NCBI GenBank assembly: GCA_030407085.1
Contig: CM059586.1
Coordinates: 102,995,501 to 103,059,500, forward strand
DNA length: 64,000 bases
Source of the DNA: Trichopria drosophilae
Taxonomy: Eukaryota; Arthropoda; Insecta; Hymenoptera; Diapriidae
Reading direction: 5' to 3'
The translations under genes were made by a program, and so were the position numbers. Shown here one piece after another: positions 47,481 to 60,335 of the stretch. The first letter of the stretch is position 1, and each line of letters begins with the position of its first letter. The notes under the pieces were generated by a model that worked only from the letters and a program-made list of their open reading frames with translations, was not told the DNA's origin and did not search any database.

Positions 47481-47720
47481 TATTATACCATGGGATTAAC
47501 TGAAGCGTACGCCATACAAGCTCCTTGTGCCCCCACTCTCTACTTCCTGAAGCTATATTCCCCGTACCCCCTCCTCGTCCAATTCTCTTGTCACACTCCG
47601 CTCACATCGTAAGGTTTGAGAGGAAGGGAGGACCGACTTAGATTTGACGTCTAGTGGGGGGCTGCATCAGGTGATCTACGCTCCGCCCTCATCCCCACCT
47701 TTCTTACCCCCTCTCTATAC
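47481..47720. promoter_or_regulatory. GC-rich, C-rich patch
   Basis: C-rich plus-strand words (CCCCCACTCTC, CCCCGTACCCCCTCCTCG, CATCCCCACC) flank a short G-rich segment (AGTGGGGGGCTG). A TGACGTC half-CRE occurs near 47645. No coding frame recognised. Confidence 0.3.
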
Positions 47721-49259
47721 AACTTCTCCCGCTCATAACAAAGTGATAATAAAAGTAATCTATATTATTTAAATACCTGCTTTTTAAACTTGAAACAGTA
47801 AAATCTACAATAGGGGCTTTAGTAGATCTTAACTGTTAATAAATTTTTATTTATTTTTATTGAAAATTGAAGTATTAATGCTTTTTAATACTGGTCAATG
47901 ACAGAATTTGAGTAATTGAAAACAATTTCTTTCTGAATGATAACATATCACAAAACTGGAGTTTCGCCTTCATTTTTCTTGCAAAAACAACAAAAAAATA
48001 TTCATCGTTATTAAGTGACAGTTATATCTTGTAACCAATACAAATTATTCCGAGTAGATAGGTTGGAAAAATTAAAATATTATCTCGTGATACGTGAACA
48101 AAAATACCATTTATTTATATTTAAGTTTGAAACAATTCTTTTGTTTATAAAACACAGATTTACGTATCGAAATTTAGGAAAAAATAAGTTTTCTCACCGA
48201 CAAACCAGTGTTATTTATTTCTAAAATATCCTGTTAAACGTTTCAACGATTTCAATCTTTTATCTGCTTCAGAAGTTTGGTCTTTAGTATAGACTCTTGA
48301 CGCAAGTTTTCGTACGTTACAATCATTTAATCTAGAAAGAATGTTTAAGGGGCAAGAAAACCATCTTAAAGAAAAACATTAAGGAGTCAAAGAAAATTCC
48401 CAATCTCCATATCGTGCTTAGGACGCCCTTTGATAAAAAAAAATACAAATAAAACCGTTTTTTGTATCAGAGTGAAATTTTTTGTTTTCGGCAAAGTAAG
48501 TATAAATAACTCTTTCAAAATAAACAATTTGACAGTTGAGAGACGTCATATTATTTGTTTTTTTGTTAGGCTATATATTCTTCAGTAGAATCAATTCAAT
48601 ATATATAACTAATTAAAATTAAAATAGTTAATTTAAGGCTACGTTATAGAAGAAAAAGTTTAATGATTCCAACTTCAAATCGTCAAAAAAGTGACCATAG
48701 AAAACTCATCGAGAAAAAATGGCTGAATAAGATACAGGATATATTAATTAATAACACGGTCCAACAAAAATTTGAGAATTTCTTGTTGTCTTATAAGTAA
48801 GAGTCGATTCTGGTAGATTTTTTGGTCATTAAAACATCCGATTTCAAGCATTTTGAACATCTATTCACAGCAAAAAAAATGCTCTAGTCAATTCTGGTAG
48901 GATTTTCCCTGCACAATCCAAATATGTACGCCAAAATATTTATAAAGCATCAAATTTAGTTAGGTTAGGTTAGGTGACGTATTGTCACGTGTTAATTAAT
49001 ATTATTTAGATTTAGACATATTTTTATGTTTGTCGCAATTTGACGTGTATTATCAGATAATATTTTGATGTTTAGTTATTTATATAGAAAATGTGGACCT
49101 TTTGAGAAAATATTACGTTAAGTTAAATAAGGTTCGATTAGGTTATGTTCAATTCGATCAAATATTTTTCAAAATTATGAACTATGAACTTCAGATTGTG
49201 AAGGTTAGTTATGCAGACTTTATGGTGGTAAAGTGATGATGTTAAATATAATAATTTAG
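47721..49259. other. AT-rich stretch
   Basis: Three TTAGG units at 48960-48974 are the only notable motif. No gene. Confidence 0.45.
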
Positions 49260-49360
49260 AATTTCACTCTTGTAAAGAGTCACTAAGAAAATCACTCCAA
49301 ACAGAGTGGATTTAGTGAAATTCGACTTTAAAAAGAGCTCTTCCGATAAGAGTGAATTTA
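49260..49360. repeat. 100-bp imperfect palindrome with CACTC words
   Basis: The inner palindrome TCACTAAGAAAATCACTCC / GAGTGGATTTAGTGA is enclosed by TTTCACTCTTGTAAAGAG and CTCTTCCGATAAGAGTGA. Likely a small foldback repeat. Confidence 0.5.
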
Positions 49361-49924
49361 TAAGTATAGATGAAACGTAAGTAGCTATAACCGCCGCTAG
49401 GAGCGTTACCGACTCTCGCGGTTCTATTTTGTTCCTGTTATGGAAACGTATTTCTATTTTGTAAATATGCCTTCAAGCAACGTTTTGATAATGCATATCC
49501 TATTTATTATATCTGGCGGATATGTATGTAGTAGTTATGTATTGCACATAAAATGTATTAGCACTTTGTAGCATTTTATTAGAATGGAATATGAAATTCA
49601 TATTTTCTCTAAAATTACGAATTCGAACAAGTGTTTCGCTTTTAACAACACTTGGTATCACGTACGTAGAGGTTTTTGGAGTCATGATTTTTTATGAAAA
49701 ACGAAAAAGCTTTATAAAATTTGATCTGCTATTTGGTTTTCTGCCATTAGTTTTATATCTCTCCCTTTGTAACTATTTTGTGCTATAAAGTCGCATGATT
49801 ATTATTGTTATTACAAAAATATATAACCCTTTATTAAAATCTGTAAATGTCTCAAATCTGTTTATTTCAAAATACGTATTGATTTGACGTTTTTATTGTG
49901 CCGAGACAAATAAAAGTCACGAAT
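49361..49924. other. mixed spacer
   Basis: A short CpG patch at 49390-49430 (CCGCCGCTAGGAGCG); the rest is AT-rich. No gene. Confidence 0.4.
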
Positions 49925-50215
49925 TTCATCAAATTACAGAAATCGAATGGGGGAAACACGTCGAGTGCTTGAGCAGCGCCTGCGGAAGATTGATTGGGAA
50001 ATCGGAAGAAGGGCGAAAAACCCTCCATTCTGTCACGTGCGTGTCGAAGAGGAAAGTATTTATTAATATTTCCTTTTTCCAACAATACCGGTACAATAAT
50101 AATCGAGTCAGCAAGCCGTAACTAATTGATCCGATCGCATCTAACAAACTTACGTCGACTTAAACGTATACAAATGCTACCTGTGGAAAACTCGGCGTGA
50201 GAAAACTCCCAATCC
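49925..50215. promoter_or_regulatory. CpG-richer island
   Basis: GC-richer than its flanks, with words such as CACGTCGAGTGCTTGAGCAG and CCGATCGCATC. Open frames of 72 codons overlap in different frames and are compositional. Confidence 0.3.
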
Positions 50216-50772
50216 TCCTTTAAATTCGATATTATGCACATAAAGTTTCGGGGATTTTACAAACTTGTAAGTATATTTACATCGGATCATAATACCGCCT
50301 CGACGGACGGTATATCGGTAATAAAATAAACCGATCTCACGGCGTACCGAGTTGTAAAACTTTCCTCCTATTTTTCATTCGGAAAATTATGGAAGTGAAA
50401 TTGTTACGTCCGGAGAGTTATTATCGTAAGTTTTCGTAAGCACCATCCATTTATGCTTATTGTGTGCGTTCGTTTTTTACGACGCGCATTTATTTCTGCT
50501 CGCTTTAATACATATTTTATAATGCTATTTGTATGTAGTTTTAGGAGATATTTTTATTTATACTACTTTTTATTTCGTTCCTTTTAATAATGACATAAAT
50601 ACGTATTACCTGCTTTTTTCGATAAAACGTTTCGAATCTATAAAAAGTCGACGTAAAACATGTTATTGTTATAATTAAAGGAGCTTAATAAAGTTTAAAA
50701 ACATCACATTTTTCTTATAAAAATATACTTCAACAAATATTTACCGTTTAACCAGAAATTTTACGCAGCAAC
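50216..50772. other. AT-rich spacer
   Basis: A CpG patch at 50295-50350, otherwise AT-rich. No gene. Confidence 0.4.
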
Positions 50773-51155
50773 TTAGGTTAGGTTAGGTCAGTTCCTTTAT
50801 ATGTACTAAATTGTTGTCTTGTTTTGTTAGGTTAGATTGGGTTACGTTAGGTTAGGTTAGGTCAGGTCAGTTCATTTATATGTACTAAATTGTTATCTAG
50901 TTTTACTTATCTTAAAAATGAAACGTCGTTAATTTACATAGTAATAAAGGTTCATAATCGCGATTAAATTCGTTGGGTTAGGTTAGGATAGTTTAGCTTA
51001 GGTTAGGTTAGGTTAGGTTAGGTTAGGTTAGGTTAGGTTAGGTTAGGTCAGGTCAGGTCATTTATATATACTAAATTGTTGTTTTGTTTTGTTTAACTTA
51101 AACATGAAACGTCGTCAATTTACATAGTCATAAAGGTTCATAATCCGGACTAAAG
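50773..51155 (+). repeat. composite tandem repeat with telomere-like TTAGG blocks
   Basis: Three blocks of TTAGG repeats (from 50773, 50848 and 50998) are each followed by a few TCAGG variants and then the same non-telomeric segment (TTTATATGTACTAAATTGTT). The last two copies are long and share AAACGTCGTTAATTTACATA and TAAAGGTTCATAATC. The repeat unit is therefore the telomere-like block plus about 100 bases of unique sequence. Confidence 0.85.
50998..51047 (+). repeat. (TTAGG)10 interstitial telomere-like run
   Basis: Ten perfect TTAGG units followed by two TCAGG units. TTAGG is the ancestral arthropod telomere repeat. Unique sequence and other repeats on both sides show that this run is interstitial. 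Confidence 0.95.
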
Positions 51156-52852
51156 TGGTATGTTTTATTAGTAAGTACCCCCTCATATTTTAATAAATAA
51201 ACGAATATTTAAAATAAAAAAAATTTCTGTTTAAAAACTGCTCGTTTTTCTTTGTGCAGTACATAAGAGTACTTGCGGCAACGACGTAAATCGAAAAACG
51301 GAAATGTCGTGGGCTGTTTATTATTGAGTGGCCGTAGAATCGATAATTGCACCCAATGGACGGTTTTGCATTGCAATCACGTATTTCGGCTCTTCTGGCA
51401 ACGGGTGCGAATTTTCCTAACACGTACACCACTTAGGGAATTGTAATCCTTATTTTCGATTATCCCTACTTATTTGTTTTTTTTTATTGCGGTGTCGGAT
51501 ACTGAATAAATAAAACGCTTAAATATTATCCAACATTCATAATGTAGTGCACCATTTCTTGTAGAATTAAGGTGCTTAAATTGTGATTGATTTCAAACTT
51601 GATGTTTCAAATTGTAAATAAAGAAAATAGTTAAATGTTTATGTATAATTTATAAGTACCAGTTGAAATGGGTAAGGGAACGTAAGCCTATTTTTAGTGG
51701 AAGATCATTAAATTTATTACACAAAACTCATTTCACAGATTGAACAACAAATTTAACAGGTTAATATTAACAAAAATATTAAATTTGTTATAGTTGAATT
51801 GCAGGTGGTCATTGTGATGTGCAGTATATTCCGTATAAAATATAGTATTATCGAAATAAACTGAAAACATAAACTAAGTTAACTCGACTATAAATTTGAT
51901 GCAAAAAAGCATTTGATGGACGCCATTTTATTGAAAAGCTCTTAAATCGATTGCTGGATTTCCGAAACACGCGAATTCGTGATTTTTTTATGATTCGCCG
52001 TTGCAAATTATGGGTGCAATAGCAATTCGATTCATGTTTTTTTAATTTTATGTAGTATACGTTTTAGATTTGAAATTTTATTTGTAAAGTGTCGAAGAAA
52101 ATATGCTAAATTCAGATAAAATTGACGATAATGAATTTAATAGAGGCAGAAACTAATATTTTTACAAATTACAAAGAAGTCGTGGAAATACTTCTTTTCT
52201 AGATATCATTCTAGATAAATCCTTCTTTTTAGTTCATGACATTTTTATAATGATAATAATTCAATTGGTTTTGAGACATAAACTTCCAATAACAATTATA
52301 CAACATTTTAGACCAAAAGTAAGTTACTATTTATTATATCAAAAGAAATACCACGAGTTTAATAGTTAATTATCGGTAGCTACTATTTATTCGTATAGTT
52401 ATTAATAATATGTGAAAATATTATATATCTATGTAAATACTAAATTTCTTTGTTCTTCGTAGTATTTATATCGCAAGAGTATATTTTTTGATACTATATT
52501 TTTGATGATACACATAATAGATAACTGTTTTTACTTCAGTTTAGTATGCAATATCATTCAATTCAAAGAGGGTTAATCATTCAATTAGTAACAAATGTTA
52601 CTAATAAAATGTAAAAAACTTCTATTTCTGCATTCAAATATTATTTTTTCCTATTACATTAGTGTAATCAACTTTTCGATTAATATCATTTTACTACTAT
52701 ATTAGTAATTTTATTTCTTGATCAACAATTGACTCATTCATAATAACGTCCTTTTCAGTTTCAAATATTATTTTACTAATTAAAATTTAGAAAAATAATA
52801 GTAGCTTGATCGCCCGACAATTTGATGAAATTTTCGTTGATACTTACTAGTA
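51156..52852. other. AT-rich stretch with a small CpG patch
   Basis: The patch at about 51250-51420 is GC-richer (GTCGTGGGCTG, GGCCGTAGAATCG) and open for 80 codons on the minus strand without recognised domain. The rest is AT-rich with many short ATTAGTAA/TTACTAAT words. Confidence 0.4.
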
Positions 52853-53039
52853 CATGGAAAAACTAGTTAAAACAACTAACCAAATAATGAAATATGACTA
52901 TTTTAGTCGCATTTATTAATTCGACAGTGAACTAAACTATCTAATTATACAACGATACTATTTAAATAATAAAAGCAATTAAAAAATTAGTTGAGTATTG
53001 ACCTACTATTTTTAGTAGTTCTAAATATTTCTTTACGTG
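52853..53039. mobile_element. 187-bp TA-flanked MITE (CACGGAAAAA family)
   Basis: Starts CATGGAAAAACTAGTTAAAA and ends ATTTCTTTACGTG, with TA at 52851-52852 and 53040-53041. The interior has ACTATTTAAATAATAAAA and related pairs that fold back. Same family as 30134, 55482 and 60961. Confidence 0.7.
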
Positions 53040-53041
53040 TA

Positions 53042-54232
53042 TCTAATGTAAAATGATAAAACCTCCACATTTTGTTTTAAAGTTGGATAGTACAATAATA
53101 ATGTATGCCACACACTTTACTACATGAGTAAAGAACTTTTGTAACTATTAATGCGAAGTATGTTTAATATAAAAATTTAAAAGTTATAAAACTTTTTAAA
53201 TAATCACATTTCGATGACGCACGAGAAAACTTTTGTTATACATGTAGTAAGTTAAAGGATACTTCCTACAGTTATATAAATGAGAGTATAAAACTATTTA
53301 TATTAATACCTTTACATGTATAAATAGAACACTTTTAATAAATAAATTAAAAACCCAAAATAGTATTAAAAAAGTTTCTTCAGAGTTATCTTACGTTTAA
53401 CAATTATTTCCTAAATCACTAAATTTACATCAGTTTTCTTTAAAATCGCTTACAAAACAATATTTTAGGTAATTATTAATGTAGAGCAATAATAATACAA
53501 TAATCGTTAAAAACTGTTAATAAATTGCTAATTACACTTTTACGTTTGTCATTAAACGCACATTTCAGTTTCTTTACAGCTGAATTTATTTTAATGATCA
53601 ATTAACACCATATCAATATTATATGTGTAATTAGTGTAAATTTTAATTCATTATTTGCAATATAACTCGTTTGTGTCAATATTTCGAATTATATACAATG
53701 GAAGACAAAAAATTGTTTTATTATTATAAAATCTATAAATACTATTTTTTAATTTGTAGAATATTATAAATCAAATTTAAAAAAATTATCTATTGATATC
53801 ATAATTTGAAACTATAAGCATTTTTTATAACTTTAAATGCACGGAAAAAATTCGGACAAATTCAACTAGCGCTGCATAACTAAGAGAAAAGTCGAAAAAA
53901 TGAAAATAATTGTTTAGTTAGACAAATTGTGTCGATGCTGGATTTTATTGGTTTTATTCTGTGTTAATAGTTACTCATGAATTAAATTGATTAAAATCAG
54001 TAGTTGGCACAATCTTTTTGACGACTTACATGTATATTAATACACGTATATTATGTTTAATATTCAGGTGTTCTTTGCAATTAATACAAACATGTTTTAA
54101 ATTTCATAAAGTGAATATTAAGATTCATTCGAATGTGTGAGTTAATTTTTATATTAGTTACAATTTTTATATTAGATACATTTCTTCCTACCTTATCCTA
54201 TTTTTACATCTTTTACAGCTCGGAAATAAATA
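53042..54232. other. AT-rich stretch
   Basis: A GCACGGAAAAAATTCGG word near 53839 may be a solitary MITE end. No gene. Confidence 0.45.
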
Positions 54233-54325
54233 AGAAAAAATCTCGCCCCCGCGGGGGAATCGATCTCGAGTCTCTCGCTTATTTCTCTGGCGCCTTAACT
54301 TTTACGCTACTCTCGCAGTATGATT
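54233..54325 (-). other. tRNA-like sequence, degenerate
   Basis: On the minus strand an A-box-like TAGCGTAAAAGTTAAGGCGC is followed by a B-box-like GATCGATTCCC and, after GGGGGCGAGA, a run of T. The A and B spacing fits a tRNA without a long variable arm. The T-stem and acceptor stems do not pair properly, so it is a pseudo-tRNA or the head of a SINE, not a functional tRNA. Confidence 0.45.
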
Positions 54326-55481
54326 TTACGAAAAATGAATAAGAATAAATTTTTATTATGGGGTCGAAAAGTAAAGTATGTGAAGCTATCTCAATTAAGA
54401 AATTATAATCATAGCGTTTTGAATATTGTGTAAATTGTCTGAATGTATTAGTTAATGTTAAATATGCAATAAACTAAACGTAATGAATTAGACAAAGAAC
54501 GCTTTGTCTAAAGGAGTTTAGATTAATACAAATTAATGATTAATATGCCTATAATAATATATTTATAATGAAATTCAAATACTCGCGTATATTAAAACAA
54601 TATTAAATTTACAATGAAGATTTAGCAATTGTTACAATGTAATGTAAAATTTTTATTTTCTATCAGAATTTAGTATTTTTCAGTTAATACAATCTGACTA
54701 AATTTCGAATGTTTTGATGATTTTAAATCAGTACTTTAATAGCTTAGGTACAGTTGTTTCCTGTTGTTTTTTAGCTTCTTCAATAAAGTATAATCATGTT
54801 ATCCTATTAAAATATTAGTGTAATGATACAATTTTAAAAACCCCCGTTTTTTTCTTTGACTAATTCTTGTATTAAGATATTAAAGGAAACGTGAGCCGTT
54901 CTAGTGCCTATTTGCTTGATGTATTAGAAACTATAATATAAGTTGATAATTACGAAGTTGACTATAATTACACTTGAAATAATTATGAAAAAATAGCTAC
55001 AATGGAATAAGATAGTAACAGTAGCAAAATAAACGTATATAATCCAACTATTTAAAATTTCATTATGTGATCTATTAACAACAAAAAAAGTAGTAAATTT
55101 GACAGATTTTCTGGTTTTTTTATTGACTATTTTTAGGTAGTTACACACTGATGAAAGAATTTATTTACTGTATAGAGGGCTTCATTAAATATGGCGAACT
55201 AAACCAATTCTTAACCTTAAACAACATTTGTTAACAGTTAAAATGCATTTATTAATAATAGAGAAATTTTAGTTAGTAACAAATATATTTTAATTAGTAA
55301 CAAATGTTGTTTACAGTAATAAAATGCTTTTAGCCATATTTAAAGAAGCCTTCTTTATAGTAAATAAATTATTTTATCGTACATATTTAATAGTGCACAA
55401 TTCGACAAACTTTCTTATTGTATGATTCCTATTCTTTTGCAGTATTAATTACATTTATATATTATGATTTGTAAATATTTT
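54326..55481. other. AT-rich stretch
   Basis: No feature recognised. Confidence 0.45.
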
Positions 55482-55660
55482 CATGGAAAAAAGAAACAGT
55501 TAGTTTTACTATCTAAATAGTTAATTGGATCTGGCAGAATTACGATTTTTAGTTGGTTTTACTATTCAAACAGTTAGGATATCTATTTAAGTAATAGGTC
55601 GCCTAATTTGTCATTATTTAGAAAGTAAAATTCACTAAACACAATGACTGTCTTTTCCTA
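55482..55660. mobile_element. short MITE (CACGGAAAAA family), worn right end
   Basis: Starts CATGGAAAAAAGAAACAG and contains TTAGTTTTACTATCTAAATA, matching the 30.1-kb copy. It ends near TCTTTTCCTA, which resembles a mutated TTTTCCGTG. Confidence 0.65.
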
Positions 55661-55853
55661 TACTAATTTTAGGATTCCAATATTTTAATTTCCTGGGGTT
55701 TGCACGTTGTTATTATTTCCCGACAGAGGGCTACGTGTGAATTATGGATTATTGCAAGTACTTGATCTGGAGCTTTCCATTCTAATCAGTATGTTCCCGT
55801 TTACAGTTTTATGAAAGTTTACGACCTACTTGGATTTTTACATAAAACTGTTG

Positions 55854-56116
55854 GACAATAGTATTTTTCGATACCAGGCCGTAAAACGAGATTTTACGGC
55901 TCGAATGCAAAAGTCTTACGGCAGTGTGTCCAACATTATTTTTCGGTACTGAAAGCGTACAAATTCGATTTCGCAGACTGCATTTAGTCCGTATGGGTTA
56001 TATTTTTGACAGCTCAGATTCATGTTACACGTGATCCATAAAAATTCATTTTAGGGATTAAAAGTAGGCCGTGAAATCGGATTTTACGGCTGTAGTACCG
56101 AAAAAACTATTAGGGC
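55854..56116. mobile_element. 260-bp MITE with paired CCGTAAAA hairpins
   Basis: Left segment AATAGTATTTTTCGATACC then GGCCGTAAAACGAGATTTTACGGC; the right segment is the inverted counterpart (GGATTTTACGGCTGTAGTAC then CGAAAAAACTATTAGGGCC). Each side carries its own small hairpin, CCGTAAAA/TTTTACGG or the mutated CCGTGAAA/TTTTACGG. GTCCAACATTATTTTTCGGT inside repeats the terminal motif again. Confidence 0.75.
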
Positions 56117-56212
56117 CGTTTGAAAATGGAGTAAGTTTTTGAAATTCAGACAAACCATTGTTAATTATTAAGAGCAAGTAACTTTTGCAGTTAACTAACT
56201 AGTGGGCTGTTC

Positions 56213-56310
56213 ATAAATAACATAATGCAACTTAGGGGGGGGGGGGGTTTGGTCCATCGTTTTGAATTGTCGCTGCAGGTAGCGAAAAGCGTTTCGGGGG
56301 GTAATACTTC
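56213..56310. mobile_element. possible DNA-transposon terminus with G tract
   Basis: GGGCTGTTCATAAATAACAT followed by an A/C-rich segment and a 13-base G run (56235-56247), then a GGGGGG run near 56297. Sequences like GGGCNGTTCATAAATTACGT with an adjacent G tract recur at the ends of dispersed elements in many invertebrate genomes. Only one end is visible here. Confidence 0.4.
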
Positions 56311-56644
56311 GTAATTATAAGAGGAATTCTTTAAACATTGTATTTATAAGTATCACTACTATGAAATATTTGATTAAATGAATACATTTTGTTTTTTACA
56401 AGTCGCGTTCATTGTTTTTATAGTTATTTCAATCATTTATAATAGTCGAAACATCTATTTAAGTTAGGACAAATTACGTTTTTCTTGTAGTCATTGAATA
56501 ACAAATCGAGAATCGTTACACTAATTAAAGCTAAATTTGTGGTAACTATTTTTAATGTGAATTAACTAATGTTTTAGTTAGATTAAAGTCTGAGAAAATT
56601 GAAATCAGTCTGCTGGAGTGAACGAACAGCTTAGTAATTACTGC

Positions 56645-56835
56645 AATATACATGGACTGCAACTGCGCGAGCAAAGCGATGCGACTGATGGCTCTTCACG
56701 GCGTAAATATATATTGGCGCTTAATCGAGGTGGATTAAGTGCCGTATTCATGAGGATCGATTTAGAAACCGCGTAGGTAGCGGTAAAGGAAACAATGATC
56801 CCAGTATGCACTGCGCTTCTTGGACGTAGTTTATT
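56645..56835. promoter_or_regulatory. CpG-rich island with paired GATTA sites
   Basis: GGCGCTTAATCGAGGTGGAT (56716-56735) carries opposed TAATC and GGATTA cores, as bound by K50 homeodomains of the Bicoid/Orthodenticle type. GCGCGAGCAAAGCGATGCG lies upstream and AAACCGCGTAGGTAGCGG downstream. Candidate enhancer. Confidence 0.35.
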
Positions 56836-59800
56836 ACAGGTCGAAATTCTGGACTTGGACGAGACATTTCTCTGACTAAAATCTAGTATTAAGTAATACT
56901 TAAATAGAGCATGTCTATTTTTAGATTTTACTAAAATGAATGAATTTTGTAGTCTAAATTAACAATATTATGAGTTACTGTTGTTATGTTTTTTTATTAT
57001 AAGCTGAATTGAAATTCGATAAAATAATTTTTAAATTCAAATAAAAAATGGATTATCTAGAGAATTTCTGAAATACTTTTCATATTTAGGAATTTGCATA
57101 TAAATGTGATCAATTTAACCTTTTTCATCCGGAAAGTCCAATATTTCGAAGCAATTTTCAGCGCTGCAACTTTCTATTCAAATGCCATTAAAAAACAATT
57201 GAAATAAGTAAAGATCGATAGATTTGACATCCTTTTTTGAATAAAATCAGCCAGTGATTTTACAGAATTGATCATTTATCATTTTTTCGAATAAAATGTC
57301 GATTTTCAAGAGCTTTTTGGTCTAATATGAGTAATTCTGATATGACAACCTTATAATTAATTTGTTGTGTCTTACTTGATTTTTAGGTTATAGATTGATT
57401 GGTAAGAAGTGTACGTCATTTTCATGTATGTAATGAAAACTGAGTGAAATTCAGGCGAAAATTTGGTAAAATTTTAAGGTTTATAACTGAGTTTATAATT
57501 TAAGGTTATGATCGTTTATAACCGTAACTTTTTCATTACAGCTCGCATCTGTCGTTATGATTTTTGAAAAAATCGTCATGTAACCTCATTTTTTTACAAC
57601 TTGTTTTTTACTCACATTTCGTGTTTTTCAACACCATTTTGGAATTTTTCTTAATTGTATTTTTTGAATGTTGATCGTCTAAACCAAGAATTATTTATGA
57701 AAATTATGAAAATTGAAAGCAAGCTGTCGACAAATAATATTTGTTGCTCATGCAACTATTTACGTCATATTACCTCTTTCAATGTCAACAAATTTTTACG
57801 AAGAAAATTAACTTCTTACTTTCAGGGCGAATAGATTAAGAGGTCATATTACTTTTTTTGAACTTCGTACAAATTTGAAATTGTCGATTGTTAAATGCGT
57901 TTTCTAAGTTTTTTTATCATTTTCCTGTTTCTTAAACTTTAGGAGAAAACTTCATGTTTTATAGGTTGCCAAAATTGGTATTGTCAAATTAGGATTCAAC
58001 TATTATTGAACTCAAGAATATATTCTATATAACTTATTATTTAATTTAAGTATAATCTCTGAAAATTTTAAGTTTATATCTGCTGTATTTATAAGGTCAC
58101 GCAATTTAAAACTTTTTGGACATTTTGCTTTCTCAAAACATTTTTTTTTGGTCTGGGGCGGTTGAGATAAATTTATTGAAAATATTTGCCTTTATAACCC
58201 ATAATTTTTAAGATTGATAAATAGTATTTAAGGACGTAATAATATATTAATTTCTAGATTCTTTTCCAAATTTATAGCGTTCAAATGGGTCATAGCAGCT
58301 GTTTGTACTATTTTTATTTTGACACACAGTTACAGTTATACAAACCTAGTTTTATTGGATACTTTTACTGTTTTATTACTTTTTAATTATTTATTCTAAT
58401 TGCTTTGTGAGACTCTAATGTTTTTGAAACTACATTTGTACATATTGCATTTATTGAACAATTAATCCAATTTAGCAAAAACCTTCCAGGTAGAACTTTC
58501 AATATATTTTTCAAAATTCTCTTTCAGGTTTCATATTTTGATTCTATGAGTCCAATAAACTCGATTTTGAGTAGATAATACCTAACAAAGTATTATTATT
58601 TTAATAAAAATATGTATGAAAAACGGACCAGTTGGATTTTGAAAATTTCAGAAACTGCTAGCAACTTTATCAAATTATTTGAATACAGTAGCCTTGAAAT
58701 TTATTTTCTCCTGCAAACCGGAATAAATTCTTTAATTTTAATATAGTGGAAGCAGAAGTAAATGTTACATCTAATTACATAATACTTTAAGTACACAAAT
58801 TTATTATTTTTTTGAGTAAACAAATATTGTGATATAAAATGTTCGTATTTGTTACCCAAGAACTTTTTCAGTTCTTGATTGCAACATAAAGAAATGTTTA
58901 TGGTGTCATCGTGTACTATTACATCAATGCATTTTAATTTTCATTTAATAAACATTAATAAAACGCAATAGAAAGGTGAGCAAGTTTACTTCTAAACGCG
59001 TATTCATTTTGAAAAACAATAATTTACTCTGATTTTTAATTACACATTTCGCATCATGGAAAATCAAAGTGAAAGATTTACACAATTAATTTACATTCAT
59101 AAGCAGAATATAGGAGGAAGTAAAAGCATTAATAAAAAAATTAGTATGTATAAAAAAAAATAAATAAATTAGTAAATTAAAAAAAAACTAATTATAGTTG
59201 ACAACTTAAGCTGCTACATCGTGAAAATCCTAATTAAAATCATGAAACTGAGAATAAAAATTTAAAATATCATTTTGCTTAAACATTCATAAAAAGTAGA
59301 CGTTCAAATGAGCAAATTCTTTTTTTTTTAATTAATTTACTACCTCGATTTTGATTAAAAATATTAGTATGAAAAACTGATAATCACATTATGAAAATAT
59401 AATTTAATTAAAATCGTATAAAATTTTGTCGTCAGGAAAAACATGCTTTTTACTTTCAATTTACTTAAATTTTATGAAATTTGTTACTACCAAATTGGAC
59501 TGCACAGTTTAAATTTTGGAAAAATAACAACGAATTTGTAATCAACTCTCCAAAAAATTTAAAATATATATTGTCAAGTTTTAGAATTTTGTATTCCGAA
59601 AAATGATTTCTTTCAAAAATTCTGGAAAACTGAGTGTAACATGGTAGTACTCTAAGAGTAACAAGAATGTGACACATGAGGTGTCAATTACATTTTTAGA
59701 ACTTCACTCTATCACGATAATGCTGAAAGTGGTAAATTAATGAAATTCATTATTAAATTTTATTTAGTATTCAATCACCATTTGCTGCCAGAGGGAAAAA

Positions 59801-60149
59801 ACGCAATAATCAATTAAAAATATAAAGTAAAGTGTTTTATTGGAAAGTGAGTCCAAAAAACGAGCTAGAAATGGGCTTTGAACACAATCGGAAGATTGAA
59901 CCGAGCAAATTTATTTGTCTCCCCATATAAAAATTCAGATAAACAAATTATTGGAAATTAACAGTACCAGGAAAAATATTATTGTTTAATGAATTTCAAT
60001 GCCGCTATCTAAAGAAACGAAGTAATGAGAGTTGAAGCTCGCAAGAAATAATTGGCGTCATTTACATCTCTCGTCGGTTCATAAAATGGTCATAAATTAC
60101 TCAAGTAACGATAAAAGCGACTATAAATAAAAATATCACCGTATTATTT
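56836..60149. other. AT-rich stretch
   Basis: Over 3 kb of AT-rich sequence with long T- and A-runs. I see no coding exon, RNA gene or complete mobile element. Confidence 0.5.
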
Positions 60150-60335
60150 CCGTTTCGGAATTAGCTCTTTGATGGTGACTCTTGGGCAGAGGCTAAAAAA
60201 ACTACCCCTCGTCGAATTCGTCGAGTGCGCCATACGGGAAAATTGGAAAAAGTATACGGATCTCAAGTTTTTTGCTCGTTACTACATCGCCGGGATTTAC
60301 AGTAGGGACTCCAGCCATAAATAAAACAGTTTCGA
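60150..60335. promoter_or_regulatory. small CpG-richer island
   Basis: Contains CCCCTCGTCGAATTCGTCGA and GTGCGCCATACGGG. No TATA box or coding frame. Same class as the other islands. Confidence 0.3.

Noticed and set aside
50998..51047. True chromosome end
   Set aside because: Non-telomeric sequence continues for many kilobases on both sides, so the TTAGG run is interstitial.
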